Shown here: piece after piece, positions 21,685 to 33,960 of the stretch | Position numbering within the stretch: position 1 is the stretch's first letter | How the letters are laid out: every line of letters begins with the position of its first letter | Assembly: GCA_015501595.1 (NCBI GenBank) | Contig: JADNRX010000007.1 | Location: 186,001 to 250,000, forward strand | Direction: 5' to 3' | DNA from: Hymenopellis radicata | Taxonomy: Eukaryota; Basidiomycota; Agaricomycetes; Agaricales; Physalacriaceae | DNA length: 64,000 bases | Position numbers and translations under genes: made by a program | The notes under the pieces: generated by a model | Seen by the model: the letters and a program-made list of their open reading frames with translations, nothing else | What the model was told of the DNA's origin: nothing | Database searches by the model: none

Positions 21685-21900
21685 TGTAACGGGGTATTTC
21701 CTGATATGGACATTATGCGCACGGACCTTATGTTGATCGCGTGTCCGCGATCTTTCCTTAGACTCACACTACGACTATTGGCTTTGTTTTTCCCCGTTCT
21801 TACGCTTACGGGTCCCCGAGGTCCCATTTGGACTCAATTCTATTGCTTTATCGTGTTCACGCGGACCTTCCGGACTTCGACAGTGTACCTACGGGTTACA
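21685..21900 (+). repeat. 5' LTR (216 bp)
   Basis: Starts TGTAACGGGGTATTTCC and ends CCTACGGGTTACA. Matches 25924-26139 base for base by eye. Confidence 0.93.
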
Positions 21901-22160
21901 CTTTTTTGAACACGCAACACGTTGCGTCCAACAGGGAGCGCACAAGGCTTCGACAACAGGTCGAAGCTTCCGGATTTGAGACAGAAGGTCTCTCATACTT
22001 ACACGGTGTGTTAGACACCTCGCTTTAATCGCTGAAATTTTTTTTAGCCTCGCGGTCGTCGGCGAATCAGTCGCCGTCGCCCGTCAATACACGTTGCTCG
22101 TCACAGGACGCCAGCGCTCCTCCATTTCCCCCGCTCTCGTCTACGCTCTAGGCTACGACG

Positions 22161-25100
22161 ATGAGTGAAATCTCTCGCGCGTCGAAGCAGTCGGCGCCGA
22201 CACACACGTCGAGACAGTCGGCACCATCTCATGTGTCGAGACAGTCGACACGCTTGCGACAGGAACCCCCCGCCTTCACGGAGAGCGACCTGCCACAGCA
22301 CACCCGGCGACGACGCCCCCATACAGCTGGGGATGTCCCGCTACCCACTAGCTTGGACGACGCGAATGATGCTGGAGGTGCACAGGCCTTCCAGCCACCG
22401 ATCACGTCAACCGAGCCGGCGCGGTCCCAATCTGGACTGTCGCCTTCCCCTACCCATGTTGCATCGAGCCCGCCGCCTAAGGTCAGACCTATGTGGCAGG
22501 CCCGAGGTGACTACTACCTACCGCCCGATAGTCGGTTTGACGCGCCAAACACGTCGAATCGGCAGTCGGAAGATCCTGGGGCAGCACGAGCGAAAGCAAC
22601 TGTTAGTCCCCGGACTGTTGCATCTGACGGAGCCAAGGATGCCCCTGCGAACGTTGCCAACTTTGAAGCCAGCGTACGTGAGGGGCGCCGAACGCCCGCT
22701 TTGCCATCTCAGGTTGTGACACACCTCGAGAGGTATGTCGAGTCATTTCGCAGCCATGCTGCGCGAGGTGATTTGGCTGACCCAAATACCAGTTTCGACC
22801 GAACGATGGGCGCGGTCCAGCAACATCTGGCTCTTCCTCAACAGGATGATGAGTCGGACTCGCAGTACGCGCGCCGCATCAAGGCGATGGAATGTTCATG
22901 GATGGAGAAGCCGGCGAGTATTATTCGCCCGGTGTCATCAACGTCAACTACAGCTTCGCGATCTTCAGGTCGGACGGCGCGCTCTTCTGCTTCGGTGAAG
23001 GCGTGGCATCAGGACGTGTTTGAGCGTGGAGTCCTACAGATGATTCACAACGGACATATGATTGAGTACAACACTAGTACAGTACCCAAGCAAGATGTCG
23101 TGTTAGAGATAATTGATGGTAATACAATGGCCTATATTGCCTCGAAACCGACCATTCAAGTAAAGATTCCTGATCTGGATGATGCTAGATGTGCACCGTT
23201 TCTCGAGCGATTTCCGTCGCCTACTCGGGAGCTTGAGGAATGGGTCGACAAGGATGAGCCAAGTCTGAAGCACGCTGAGCCTGTTATACAGCTCCCGGCA
23301 CCTCCGGCGGTGCAAGCCGTGAAGGAGCCTGAATCCTTCCTGGCACGCAAGACGCGGGAGAGGCATGAAGCAGCAGATGCGGCGCGCGCCAAGCATGCTG
23401 ATGTGTTACCAGCGGAGAATATTAAATCCGAGCTAGCACACATTGAGGTGGCAAAACCGCTGCCAGAGAAATTGCCGGTGCCACGGTCTGACGTGTTCGG
23501 ACGACGTGGCGTGCTGGTCGAGGACGAGGTTGAGATCCCGATATTGAGGGAGATCAAGACTGAGGTACTGGAGCCGGTCCAGGTACGGATGGCGCGTATT
23601 ATTGAAGAAACGCCCGTCATCGTGCAGAGGCCGCGCCATGCAAGTATTCATGTACGGGCTAGCCAGGAGACTGTCTCGCCCAGGAACTTGAAGAAGAACA
23701 CGTCTGAGAAGGCACCGGGACGTCGACCACAGAAGACGGATCAGGCCATGCCTGCGGGGGGTTCAAGACGGGTAAATGCCCGAGTTCAGAACTCACCCAC
23801 AATCACCCGGCACAAAGCAGCGCCGGTACAGAGCGTACCCGTGCGTGCCCTGCCCATACCACCGCCGTCTCCAGATCCCGATCCAAGTGACTCTGATAGC
23901 GATGGTGGTGGAGATACCGGTAATGGTAATGGTGCTGATCCTGGACGAGGATCAGGCAAGCCAGGCCACGACGCGCCTGTTCCGGGAGACGGTTGGCCAC
24001 CTCCAAGAGCAGGTGGTGATGGTGATGGTGATGGTGATGATGATGGCGGAGACGATGGAGATGATGGTCCGGATGATGATGGCAATGATGGCCAGCATGA
24101 CCGCCCTCCCGTCAACTACGCTAAGCGTCTTCGTCGCTCAACCTCGGTGTTAAACGAGATCAAGCCACACACGATCGACGAGTTCATGTATGTGCCTCCG
24201 ACACGTGAGGCTGGCGTGTCCGTACTGGACGCGATTTTCTTTGAAATAGAAGACATGGTCGTCGCACGTCTCTACCGCGTGCTGAATGACCGTGATCGTG
24301 ACCTCGCAAAAATAATTGCGCGTAATGTTGACACTGCACCTAAATTCACGGGGGCTACGAATGACATTACGGTGTTTGATAGATGGGCTCGCGACATGAT
24401 ACGGTGGTTGGATCAGACAGGTGCACATGGACCTCCAATTCGTGAGGATACCAGAGCACCGTCTGAGGCTGATTTAATGCGCATTACACTGTTAGCCCAA
24501 GGCCTGTCTGATGATGCGTTAGAGCACTACCGGCGGACTACTAATACATACAAAGCTGCAGCAAACTATAGCATCTCCTTTATCGAGGTGCTTCATAGTT
24601 TGTTTGTGCAGTTTGTGGATGACGACTCGCTACGCATGACTGCATTGCGTTTTGATTCAGCGCAGTATGTACTGTAGCGTTTCGACCGGATATTCGGATA
24701 TCGGGTCACGCCGGCCTACGAAGCGAACCTATATATAGTGGATATCGCGTCACGGTGCCTCTAAGCCAGGCACAGCTGTCCTAAAATAGAAATTTTCGGT
24801 CCCGCCTACGGCGGGACAGTCCAAATCGGGTAATTCCCGTGTCCGTGCCTGGCAACGAAGCTGTTCGCTGTAGGTTCGCGGCATATCGCGTCACAGACCG
24901 CGAACCTACGGTCGAAACGCTACAGTAGTCAGTGATGGAGTACGCGGGCTATTCTACTACATGATTAGTCTGGCAAGCTTAATGCCATCGCCGCCAGATG
25001 TATATCGATTTCACTCGATTTTGTACAATGCGCTGCCGCAGTATATTTGCCGACAGATGCGGCTCGAGGGTGTTACTCCCGAGCGTACTGCCTCTCTCAA

Positions 25101-25728
25101 TGTGATCATGCAGAGAGCGTTGGCGTTGGAACAGAGCTTGAAGTCTGAGCGTGAGGATGTGCTCTCGGAGTTACATCCACACGCTCAGATAATCGCACAG
25201 GAAACACACATGTTACCAACAACGGAGGTACATGATGTTGTTCCAGCACCTGAACCTCATCATGAGCGATCACTCCAACATGATTCTCACCCAACTGCAC
25301 TGACTGCACCTGGGACTCAGAAGCTTGTTGTGCGCGAGTCAAACATGAAAACATGCTATGCATGTGGACGAGAGGGACATTTCTCAAGGGATACTGTTTG
25401 CCCATTGTATAGGTTAAATAAGGACCGCCCTGATGAGAAGATGTATCGCATCATGGCTGATGACGAGCCTCAGCATTGGGGTGGATCCCTGGATGCTGCG
25501 GATGACAATGTCGACCCGCCTCGAGTTGGACTGATGCGAACTCGTGACTGGGAGGATGTACGCACAAAATTCGGCAAACATTCAACCAAGGAAGAAGCTG
25601 GAGGGTCTAGTCGCCTAACAAAGCCAAGGCCCAGCCAGTCTATTCCTAGGAAGGACACAATCTCAGATAAGAAGGGCAGGACCGGGGCTTCAGCTGAGGG
25701 GGAGCGTTCCGCTCACCTAAAGTATTGA
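22161..25728 (+). CDS. gag-like polyprotein, interrupted by a MITE
   Basis: ATG 22161 opens MSEISRASKQSAPTHTS. The N-terminal half is disordered and Pro/Ser/Arg-rich, followed by an Asp/Gly repeat tract (about 24,010-24,090). A capsid-like helical region comes next: DEFMYVPPTREAGVSVLD, RYRVLNDRD-type helices, then FDRWARDMIRWLDQTG and LSDDALEHYRR, resembling retrotransposon gag. At 24671 the frame is broken by a 254-bp MITE. Removing it and one TA copy rejoins QYV to VSDGVRGLFYY in frame, giving about 1,103 residues. The second part has a zinc knuckle, CYACGREGHF then VC, with six rather than the usual four residues before the last Cys. It stops at 25726-25728. With the MITE present only the first 838 residues can be made. 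Confidence 0.8.
24672..24925. mobile_element. 254-bp MITE with TA duplication, inserted in gag
   Basis: Perfect 17-bp terminal inverted repeats, CTGTAGCGTTTCGACCG at 24672-24688 and its complement at 24909-24925. Flanked by TA on both sides (24670-24671 and 24926-24927). The small size and TA target suggest a Tc1/mariner-type non-autonomous element. The interior has further hairpins (e.g. CCCGCCTACGGCGGG near 24,812) and repeats of GGATATCG(C/G)GTCAC. Precise removal restores the host frame. Confidence 0.9.
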
Positions 25729-25909
25729 TACACCAGGAGGGTCTTGATGACAAGGCGCGACAAGCGAAGACAAAGGGACAGGATGTGGTGATGGCAGGCA
25801 CCGGAGCTACATCCTTCGAGATGGGAGGTGCGTCAGACAATGCGCCTGCTGAGCTCTCGTCCGCTGAGTCGGGAAACGCGTTAGTCAAGACCTTCATCGA
25901 TGATTCGGT

Positions 25910-25923
25910 CTTGAGGGGGAGAG
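25910..25923 (+). promoter_or_regulatory. polypurine tract before the 3' LTR
   Basis: GAGGGGGAGAG directly abuts the 3' LTR, the expected position of the plus-strand primer in reverse transcription. Confidence 0.7.
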
Positions 25924-26139
25924 TGTAACGGGGTATTTCCTGATATGGACATTATGCGCACGGACCTTATGTTGATCGCGTGTCCGCGATCTTTCCTTAG
26001 ACTCACACTACGACTATTGGCTTTGTTTTTCCCCGTTCTTACGCTTACGGGTCCCCGAGGTCCCATTTGGACTCAATTCTATTGCTTTATCGTGTTCACG
26101 CGGACCTTCCGGACTTCGACAGTGTACCTACGGGTTACA
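25924..26139 (+). repeat. 3' LTR (216 bp)
   Basis: Same sequence as the 5' LTR, followed by TTATT (26140-26144). Confidence 0.93.
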
Positions 26140-26144
26140 TTATT

Positions 26145-26761
26145 ATGACGAACTTTGTATTACGACGGACTTTGTTATGTAGTTGCTTTACGATTTGATT
26201 GATGATTTACTTGATTTGAGTGCGAACTTGAGCTTGAGGCCAGAATGGCGAATTGAAATTGCGAGTTGATACCGTCCTGGGCGGAGTTTCAGTTATTTTG
26301 GCGCGCGCGCTGCTTACAGCGCCACCTTCAAAAGCCGATTGAACTGTGTGAAAAGGAAAACGCCGGTGTTACTGAATCTTTGACCGCTCCTTCAGTACTG
26401 CTCGACTGAGCATGCAGTACTGTTTTTGAATAATCCTTTACGTGCCATTGCATCATCCTTCAGAATGCCTATGCACCCACGCCGCGAGTTTAGTTTCTTT
26501 CCTGAGTCCAACGATCATGAAGGTGCATTCGGAAAGACTGAAGAGGCGATCCAAGTCTTGAGGAGGCCTTCACTGAGTGGCACTGCTAGTCCGAGCATTT
26601 GTTGAAAGGGTCTGCTCGGACTTAGCCGGCAGGCTTTTTTCCACGTGACCAAAAATAACCACTTGTCGCGTGTTGGGCTCTTGACTTTCAACGTTCATGT
26701 TGGTTGGAACGCGCCTCTGACCAAATCGACTCTCGACGTTGCACAGCAACAAATAGTGGCC
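26145..26761. other. intergenic region upstream of ALDH gene
   Basis: About 0.6 kb without a supported gene. It holds a GCGCGCGCGC run near 26,301 and inverted CAGTACTG motifs near 26,393-26,420. Probably the ALDH promoter. Confidence 0.5.
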
Positions 26762-29211
26762 ATGGACAAGCTTATGTCAGCACTGCTGCATCCCCTCATA
26801 TCCCTCAATGTCTGGTCGGAAGACAAGGGCATCGACGTATTTTACTTGCTTTCCGTATTTTTTGCCTTTGGAATATGGCTCGTCTTCCAACGGTATCAGC
26901 GAGCACACAACAGTCCTCTTCCCTTTAAATTTAAAGTGCCAAAGGTGCGTTCGCTATTTACTATCTGTAGGGCCGACTAACAATGAACACAGGAAGCCGA
27001 CATTGGATGGGAGTCCATTACAATTGACGAGCCGAGTATCGATGCCCATACTAGGGATGACAGACTCATGCCAATGATTCCCGACCACCGCAAATTCATC
27101 ACTAGCTTCGATCCCGCGACAGGACTTCACATTGCGACTATCCTAGCAGACGACAAGGAAGCTATTGAACTCAAAATTCAGAAATCGGTCGCGGCGCAGA
27201 AGACATGGAAGACAACATCATTCACACAACGTCGTCGCGTCGTCCGTAGTCTATTGAAGTGGCTCGTGGACAATCAGGATTTGTGCGCACGTGTAGCGTG
27301 TCGCGACACTGGCAAGACAAGTGCGTGTATACCTTCTGAAACGATGTACAATTATTGACTGCTGGCTGCAGTGATTGACGCGGCGCTTGGAGAGATTCTC
27401 ACTACCTGCTCCAAGATGGAATGGCTCATCAACTACGGTGAAAAATATCTGCGACCAGAAGGACGTTCGTGGAACCTTATGCTTGCGTACAAATCGTCGG
27501 AAGTGCATTACGAACCTCTTGGCGTTGTCGCAGGTCTCGTCTCCTGGAACTATCGTCAGTTCTCATTCAACGACTATATATACACATCATCTAATTTGCC
27601 CTCGCAGCGTTACACAACGCCTGGTCACCCATTTTGGCTGGCATCTTCGCAGGAAACGGAGTCGTGCTCAAATGTTCTGAACAGGTTATCTGGTCAACCA
27701 CTTGGTACATCGAAATTATACAGAATTGCCTGCATGCTTGCGGACACGACCCAGATCTTGTCCAGGTATAATTTACCTTTCTTACTTCCCGACACGAGGC
27801 TAATTGTTCTTAGGTTGTCGCGTGCTTACCAGAAGAAGCCGATGTCTTAACTACATCTCCTTTCATAAAGCACATCACGTTCATTGGTTCTGAAGAGGTT
27901 GGTCGTAAGGTTGGTGCATATTTCGAACCTTTGCATTCCATGCTTAAGCATAAATACAAAGGTGGCCATAGCAGCAACGAAGCATCTCACACCGGTTACT
28001 CTCGAGTTGGGAGGCAAAGATCCTGCCGTCATTTCTCCCAGGTACTGACTTGAAGAAGTGGTCGAGTATTTGGATGCGAGGTGTTTTGTAAGTTTTTTCT
28101 CGCACAGGTCTGCCATCGTCTCATCCACGGCCTAGCCAAAAATGCCGGCCAGAACTGCATTTGGCATCGAACGGCTGATTGTTCATCGAGATCAATACGA
28201 CGAACTACATGCCATTTTCCAGGACCGCGCCACGAAGCTCAGATTAGGATCGGTTATGGCGCCTACAGACCAAGGCTACTTGTCCCCCGTTGACTGCGGT
28301 GCTATGATTTCTTCGCATCGGTTCGACGGCCTCGAGCATATGATCAGGAGGGCGAGAGAGTCAGCGCCTGAAGACGAGATATTGGTTGACGGTGGCACGC
28401 GTTACGATCACGTCTTCAACGAGAAAGGATGCTATTTCCTGCCAACCGTTATTGGTCCGGTGACGAACGAGATGGAAATTGCTCAGAAAGAATGTACGTC
28501 AAACTCATTTCCTTGTAGATGTTCTATTAACCTTGGTTGCAGTGTTCGCGCCTGTCGCACTGTTGATGCCTTACGATAACATCGACGAAGCAATTGACAT
28601 CGCCAACGGAACGCGCTATGGACTTGGGGCAAGCGTGTTCGGACCTGATCAGGGTCTTTGCATTCAGGTTGCAAAGAAATTGGAGTGTGGATGGTATCTG
28701 TTAATGACTTTGGAGTATTCTATGTATGTGCTGTTTTCTTCTCGCCTCTGCTTCCTTTACTCATGCGCTCTTTCTAGATCAAGTTCGTGGCCTCCCGTTT
28801 TCCTCGTTGCATTACCTAATTCGTTCTTCAGTCAAGACTTACCATTTGGAGGTGCCAAAGCCAGTGGTTATGGACGTTTCGGTAAGAATTTTGCTAACCC
28901 GTTTGTATTGCTGATCCAACGATCTGGTATAGGTGGACCCGAAGGTCTCCGTTCGTTGACAAATCCCAAGGCGATCATGGTCGATAGGTGGCCTTCCGTA
29001 GCCCAAACGGGTATACCAAAGGTCTTGGATTATCCTATTCGCTCTCTTGGATCTAGCTGGTTCGTAATGCATTGTCGCATCAGCCTCAAGGGTTCTGACT
29101 TCTAGTTTCTCAAGGGATTTCACATCCGGTTTGGTGCAATTTTTGTATGCCGACGGATGGAGGTCCAGAATACGAGGGTTAGTGACGCTCGTGAAAGCAG
29201 CACGGAAGTAA
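26762..29211 (+). CDS. membrane-anchored aldehyde dehydrogenase (Msc7-like)
   Basis: ATG 26762 (GGCCATGG context) gives a short lead and one transmembrane segment (DVFYLLSVFFAFGIWLVF, about residues 25-43). The ALDH fold follows: RDTGKT, WNYPLHNAWSPILAGIFAGN (across an intron), FIGSEEVGRKV, the catalytic Glu in VTLELGGKDPAV, the catalytic Cys in NAGQNC, and PFGGAKASGYGRFGG near the end. The C-terminal FTSGLVQFLYADGWRSRIRG matches yeast Msc7-type ALDHs. About ten introns are needed. At 28160-28162, right after the catalytic Cys motif, TTT should be TT for the frame to continue into GIERLIVHRDQYDEL. I take this as a one-base consensus error, but it could be a true frameshift. The stop (TAA 29209-29211) follows from splicing of the last intron at about 29,062-29,104. 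Confidence 0.87.
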
Positions 29212-29608
29212 ACATCTACGCTATATACCACGGATTATCACGATATCTTTATGCTTTGTTTTGCTTTTACTTGAAGTTACTACCAGCTGTCCGCCATGCC
29301 GTCATCACGTCATTTGAGCTGAAGATGAGCAGACCAAGGGTATTGCTGAGCGCTGAACGTCAAGCAAGTGTCGAGCGACGCGTTGGTCGATTCGGCTTGA
29401 GTTCCCGATTTCCGATGTCCCTTTCCTCACGTGCAGGAGATTCCCAATAAGGCAATCGCTCTCTTTCTTTCGTACGACCACCATCCCATGCAGTGGATAG
29501 TTTGGACTTAGGACTGCAGTTCAGTTCAGTTAGAACGTTGTGACTGCATTATAGTCCTTGGGCCCTCTCCTTTCTCTTCGACCAGCGCGACTTTCGTAGC
29601 CGTTGAGA
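29212..29608. other. intergenic region
   Basis: About 0.4 kb between the ALDH and Eaf1-like genes. No gene seen; pyrimidine-rich just before ATG 29609. Confidence 0.5.
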
Positions 29609-32600
29609 ATGTCACAGGACTCATTCGACAATTCAGTGGAAAGCCGGGTCGCACAGTTACAGTGGGTATCGGCCATTAATGACTGGATCTTCTCATTAAC
29701 GGACTAGCAGAGAAATATCCAAACGCCGCAATGATCTATTGAAGGAAATGCATAGCATGCTTAAACGACGCGACAACATTGGAAGTATCCTTGCGCTTGA
29801 CGAGGACGAAGACGATGGAGAAGATCTACAATCATTCCTACAAAAGCACGATCTGAACAAAAAGTGCGTTTAGGCACCATTTGCGACAAATAAGCCATCT
29901 TACTTTGAATACAGTCCTGACAGTGGAACCATTGCCAATCTGCAAGACCTTTCATTATTTGCACGTACCAACTCTCAATCTGCCGATTCGACCACAGAGG
30001 ATGTGTCTGCCGTAGGCACGCGTGACAATTCGCCCAAAGCAGCGCGGCAAGCAGGCGCAGACTCGGCGGATGAACTTGATTTAATTGAACGCCCTTCCCG
30101 CGCCACCTCCAATGCCCGTCGCAGTAGTTCGGCATCCAAATCTATCAAAATTACCGGTGAACCAGAACCCATACCCGTTCCTGTAGTACCCGACTCTCGA
30201 CCGGACTCTGAATCTTCTATGTCTCGTCCGTCTCAGGCGGATGGACTGGGCGGAGATAAAGGAGCACCAAAGAATGCAACCGTCGTCGCTTCCCATCCTC
30301 ACGAAGACGTGATCATGCAAGACGTAGAGCAAGTCACTCGAGTCAAAGTAGAAGAGCGACAGGCGCTTCCCATACCTCCTGCCCCCCAGATGTCACATTC
30401 TTCCGCACCAAAGAAGGAGGAGGAAGAAGAGGAAGAAGAGAGTGCCATGGTTGTCGATAGTGCTTCGCAGAAACGCCGCCCTGCCTATTGCGCCACAATC
30501 CTCCATTGGTTCTAACGCGAATACGACTCCAGGAACCCTGACGGCCGAATGTCAATACGCCGGTTACACTGCACCTACCGTTCGGCCTCAGGACCTGCAT
30601 CCACAGACCCCACTATCTCACGTCCATCGTCCACGCAGATATCGGCTCCCACTCCGTCGAAAGCTACAGGTGGTTCCTCTAATGATTACGTTGAAAGACC
30701 CCAGTCAGAATGCCAATCCGAATGGCCTACGCCATCCATTCGACCCTCATTACACGCTACCTCCAATCAAGTCTTTGCCTGCAGAATTCAACCGAAAAGG
30801 AAAGCTCAAGAATAAGAGACGTGAGAAAGAGGGGAAGAGGGACAAAGATAAAGACAAAGACAAAGACAAGGATGAATGGACGTCTTTGGGTCTTAACCGT
30901 TGGGGATTCACAATCAGCGCTAACCCAGTGTGGAGGAGGGTTTCCAGGGCATCCAAGTGTCTAACAACCCGTGACTGGAGTGTGCGTACATTCACTCATT
31001 GGTCCATCATTTTTGAGCCGAAGAACCTCTACAGGTCGCCATGACTGAGCTCCGACTTACAAGAGTTATCGATCGCATTGAAACTCTTAAGGACGCTGGT
31101 AAATGGAGTTTCAGGCAGCCCAAGAAGCAGCGCGCTGTCGATAATATCAGCAAGACGCACTGGGATTATCTGTTGGACGAAATGGTATGTTTGTATTGTA
31201 TCGTACGCTCTTTATCCCCTGACGCGTTACTGGTCAGAAATGGATGCGTATCGATTTCAGAGAAGAACGCAAGTGGAAGATTGCTGTGGCGTACAATTTG
31301 TCCACCTCTGTTCTCGACTGGCACGCAGCTGGTTCGTTGGAAGAGCGTCTGGAGCAAGGGATCTGTGTTAAATGGCGCCGTCCTCTTGATGATGATCAGC
31401 CTCAGGATGCAGAGGCTTCTGAACTCGATCCGGGTTTGATGGACGTTGACGACGCAGAGCCATTGGCGCAAGACTCCGAAAAAGCGAGCAAGGAGGCGCT
31501 CAACCCTTCTATGCTTATGCTCGACTACGGTTCAGATGACGATGATGGCGACGATCAGGACCGAGAAAGCGTTATTGATGCTCTCGAAACTGCAGCCTTG
31601 ATTGAAGAGTCTTTGGATCGTCTGGAGGCACAGCAGGACCACAATGCGGGACGTATTGAACCTACCTTCGAACCCCAGAGGGAACCGAAAGTGGAGGAGG
31701 TTGACTTTTCATCGTCGTTGGCACAACGCGATGACATGGAAAACGCCAAACCCGATAATCAGTCATCCGAGCCCACCTCTTCCCAGGACCCTCTTAACAA
31801 GGGCCTGAAATCGGATTCCGTAAATCCTGTGCTGGCTTCCAAGTCGACAACTCCAGGCGGCCCCGAACGAGCACTTCCGACCTCGAAAGCGTCCAGGATC
31901 AGCATGTATGGTCCTGTTCGGGAACGTATCGTGTTCTCGGATGCCGACAAGCTGTTCGTTGATCTGGACGACTTTAAAAGTTCGTAACTCTACGGACAGC
32001 AGCTCCGAAGCTGAAATGAAACGAACTCAATCTTCCCGTTGCTGATCTGGCCGATCTCTTTCCCGACTTGCAGACCTTTTCTCTCTTTGATCCTCCTCCT
32101 CTCGATCCACCACCAGTAGAAGGGAAGAAAAAGGACAAGAAGATCGACAAGGATGATGGGACGAAACGAGTGGATGAATTCACTCATTCAAAGGTGTTTC
32201 CCGTTGGCAAGTTTATGACAACGAAGCCGACACTCGTCAGTGCCCTGCAACCTGCGAAGCGTTGGAGAATGGGACAGTGGTTACCTTGGGAAGAACCACC
32301 GGTTCAAGCAACAGAAGCCCTTCTACCCGAGCTTTGGAAGAGGCTGCGAGTGGTAGGCAGTGTGTTCCGTTCTTTGCTGTCCTTCTTATATATTCTTAGA
32401 TCTCTTTGGACGTGTTGGCCCTCGGGAAACTGCTGGATCACTTGGGCACCTGTACACATCAAAGAGAGACCTCGTTTGGACTCCCAAGGACGACGATCTG
32501 CTCAAGTCTCTCATTGAGAAGTATGGAGCACTGGATCGCGAGAAGGGCACCAACTGGAAGCTCATAGCAGAGTGCTTCAACGCGTCTCGAATTTCTGTCC

Positions 32601-33941
32601 CTTCGGATCGACGCATATCTGGGGACTGCCTCATGCGATGGCGGGAGAAGTGGGGTCCCTCGAGAATCATGCTCGTGATCTACCGCCACCATCGACACCT
32701 TCCATGTTTGGAGCCAGTGTATCGTCAACGCCGCAGCCCGCATCAATGATGACTCGAGGTGTGAAACGGCTCGCAAGCAATTCAGTATCAAGCCTTACGG
32801 GACCTTCGCTACTGTCCATGGGCCTTGAAGAGCCCAAGAACAAACGACACAAGACGGTCCAGGATTGCATGCGAAAATTGATCAAGCGTCGGGCAGAACT
32901 GGCCGCCAAGAACAGTGGTGAGCTCTTCTATCAGGATACCGCGTTAATGATTTTCTGATGATCATTTCCATAGGTCGGAAAGCCAGTAACGTACACGAGA
33001 CGCATGCTCAGTACGCTAAATTGCCGTTCAAAACTCCGGCAGAGCTGGTTCGCGTAAAGATGGAGAAGGACAAGAATGAGCTGCATGCCAAGCAGCAGGC
33101 CCAACAAGCTCAGGCTGCAATGGCCAACCGCAAGGGTGTTGCCGTACCAGCTACAGCCAATGGGCAGCAACAACCCGCCCAGCAGCCGCCTCAACCACAA
33201 CAGGTGTCCAATGGACAGACGGTACCCAGCCAAGCTCCAGCTCCAGTTCAAGCACAGGTAGCGACTCAAGTTCCAGCTCAGCCGAAGCCAGTCGCTTCTG
33301 CTCAGCAACCCACGAGTATACCAATCCGAAATCAAGTCAATATCTCGCAACAACGCATGGCGACGCCACATATTTCGAATCGGCCATCTCCCCAGCAAAT
33401 GCTCCGAAATCAGCCGCAGATGCCGCAACAAGGTTTACCGTCACATTCACAGCTCACCCAGCAACAGATACAGAACGCGATTGCTCATCTTCAAGCACAA
33501 ACGGCTGCCGCACAGGCCGCGGCGGCTACACAGGGAGCAAACAGTTTGCCTGTCGGCAATGGCACAACCGCGAGTATGTCTCCTCCATTTGGCGCTCGGG
33601 ACTCGACGTCATCTCCGGCACATACCTCACCTCCCCTCACTTCTGCTTCAGCCACTGGGAATGTGAATTCACCGCGTCCGGCGTCCACGCAGCCTCGAGC
33701 GACTCCGGGGCATTACTACATGTCGAATGTGGGATATACTCCGGAGCAACTGCAGATGTTGTCGATGCGGTACCAGGTATTGGTTGGTTTCTTATGTGAT
33801 TGGTGATTTCCTGATTTTTATGTTTTGTTTGATTAGGCGCAACATCAGCATATGCAGCAGGCTGCTCAGCAGGCTCAACAGGCTCAGCAAGGACAACAAC
33901 AGCAGCAGCAGCAGCAGGCGCAACAAGCGCCACAGCAGTAG
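29609..33941 (+). CDS. Eaf1/Vid21-like NuA4 scaffold subunit (HSA + SANT)
   Basis: ATG 29609 opens MSQDSFDNSVESRVAQLQ, followed by an intron. A low-complexity N-terminal third leads to NRWGFTISANPVWRRVSRAS and then the HSA domain at about 31,150-31,330 (KTHWDYLLDEM, KWMRIDFREERKWK, AYNLSTSVLDWH). The SANT/Myb domain is at about 32,470-32,660 (LVWTPKDDDLLKSLIEKYG, NWKLIAECFN). The C-terminal quarter is Gln/Ala/Pro-rich, ending in a CAG-repeat-encoded Gln run and TAG 33939-33941. Eaf1 holds the NuA4 histone acetyltransferase together; HSA binds actin-related proteins. Between 30,470 and 30,720 the likely coding frame changes about three times without clear introns, so the N-terminal model is unreliable. 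The domain order is firm. Confidence 0.85.
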
Positions 33942-33960
33942 ACCTTTTCGTGTTGTATTC

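Larger units (their letters stand above)
21685..26139 (+). mobile_element. LTR retrotransposon with gag only (TR-GAG-like)
   Basis: Two 216-bp LTRs, identical as far as I could compare by eye, begin TGTAAC and end GTTACA, with a 5-bp TTATT duplication outside. Inside is one long gag-type frame (split by a MITE). There is no reverse transcriptase, integrase, RNase H or protease signature between the gag stop (25728) and the 3' LTR (25924). It therefore depends on another element for replication, like terminal-repeat-with-GAG elements described in plants. A purine tract precedes the 3' LTR. No usual tRNA primer site (TGG...) follows the 5' LTR. Identical LTRs imply a recent insertion. Confidence 0.9.

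Noticed and set aside
21901..21935. tRNA primer binding site after the 5' LTR
   Set aside because: No TGG start and no recognisable tRNA 3' end complement; only a small CGCAAC/GTTGCG hairpin, so not annotated.
22161..22320. Tandem peptide repeat (SRQSAP/SRQS) as a functional domain of gag
   Set aside because: Low-complexity N-terminus with only two or three loose units.
25729..25923. Possible pol remnant after gag
   Set aside because: Fewer than 200 bp, no RT, RNase H, protease or integrase motif in any frame.
33897..33941. CAG microsatellite at the Eaf1 end as a separate repeat feature
   Set aside because: It is in-frame coding for the usual Gln-rich tail of this protein family.
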